The position numbers were made by a program, and so were the translations under genes. This document shows positions 5,258-5,552 of a DNA stretch of 5,552 nt, one piece after another. Location of the stretch: assembly GCA_900771165.1 (NCBI GenBank), contig CAAGMX010000239.1, positions 1 through 5,552 of the forward strand, given 5' to 3'. This DNA comes from Victivallales bacterium. Lineage in GTDB: Bacteria; Verrucomicrobiota; Lentisphaeria; Oligosphaerales; Oligosphaeraceae. Position 1 is the first letter of the stretch; every line of letters begins with the position of its first letter. The notes below the pieces were generated by a model. It was not told the DNA's origin, did not search any database, and saw only the letters and a program-made list of their open reading frames with translations.

Positions 5258-5552
5258 GCACCGCAGAATCCCTGGCCTCCCTGGCCGCCCTCTCCCGCAA
5301 GTACGGAGCTGATCCGGACTACGTCTTCCTGGGTGGCGGCAATACCTCCTTCAAGACCGAAACGGAGCTGTTCATCAAACCCTCCGGCGTGGCCCTGGCC
5401 ACCATTCAGCCGGAGCAGTTCCTCAAGATGGACCGCCAGGAACTGCGGAAGGTCTTTGCCCTGGCGCCCCAGGTGCCCGCCGAAGCCGGGGAAGATGTGG
5501 TGAAGCATCTCCAGCTGGTGGCCGTCCGCCCGCTGGGAGCGGGGCGCCCCTC
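5254..5552 (+). CDS. Class II aldolase/adducin-family protein (3' end missing)
   Basis: About 99 N-terminal residues are present before the window edge. The segment DPDYVFLGGGNTSFK (residues 20-34), followed by LFIKPSGVALATI and FLKMDR, matches the N-terminus of class II aldolases. The Gly-rich GGGNTS loop binds the substrate phosphate and the following 'K-x-S-G' strand is conserved. It resembles most closely the longer rhamnulose-1-phosphate aldolase-type proteins, sometimes fused to a short-chain dehydrogenase. The zinc-binding His residues and any dehydrogenase domain lie beyond the window, so substrate and fusion state are unknown. The start overlaps the FtsZ-like stop by ATGA. An AAGGA at about 12 bp upstream could serve as a distant SD. 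By layout it belongs to the same operon, although a sugar-phosphate aldolase is not functionally expected there. Confidence 0.8.
   Translation, partial: MSTAESLASLAALSRKYGADPDYVFLGGGNTSFKTETELFIKPSGVALATIQPEQFLKMDRQELRKVFALAPQVPAEAGEDVVKHLQLVAVRPLGAGRP

Overview
The window looks like one end of a bacterial contig from a GC-rich organism (roughly 60% G+C by eye), probably Gram-negative. The case for Gram-negative is an O-antigen ligase/polymerase-like membrane protein and a divergent ftsA/ftsZ-type pair. The divergence of these division proteins and the SD-poor starts would fit the Verrucomicrobiota/PVC group, but that is a weak guess.

Layout. Bases 1-12 match the 3' end of the common Illumina adapter, so the true sequence probably begins near base 13. 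Bases 13-318 are clearly AT-rich and encode the C-terminal end of a protein resembling the tail of a restriction-modification methylase. On the minus strand lies a two-tRNA unit: tRNA-Glu(UUC) at 522-597, then tRNA-Ser(GCU) at 410-499, ending in a strong intrinsic terminator at 368-395. A G-rich, gene-free stretch of about 210 bp (598-807) separates these from a tight plus-strand gene row running to the window end.

The row is mutY (808-1830), a multi-pass Wzy/WaaL-type membrane protein (1827-3134), ftsA (3143-4447), a short FtsZ-like gene (4451-5257), and the start of a class II aldolase (5254 to the edge). Junctions are 4-bp ATGA overlaps or gaps of 3-8 bp, so this is very probably one operon with translational coupling.

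The most interesting part is the ftsA/FtsZ-like pair. FtsA keeps its overall fold signatures and its C-terminal amphipathic membrane helix, but its first phosphate-binding motif has lost the usual acidic residue. The FtsZ-like protein (268 aa) has the N-terminal Rossmann-type GTPase region with eroded GTP motifs and lacks almost all of the C-terminal polymerisation subdomain. It still carries a near-canonical FtsA-binding tail (LDVPTYLR). Together they suggest a reduced or specialised division/membrane-tethering module. A second notable signal is an abrupt change in strand composition and codon choice exactly at the mutY/membrane-protein junction.
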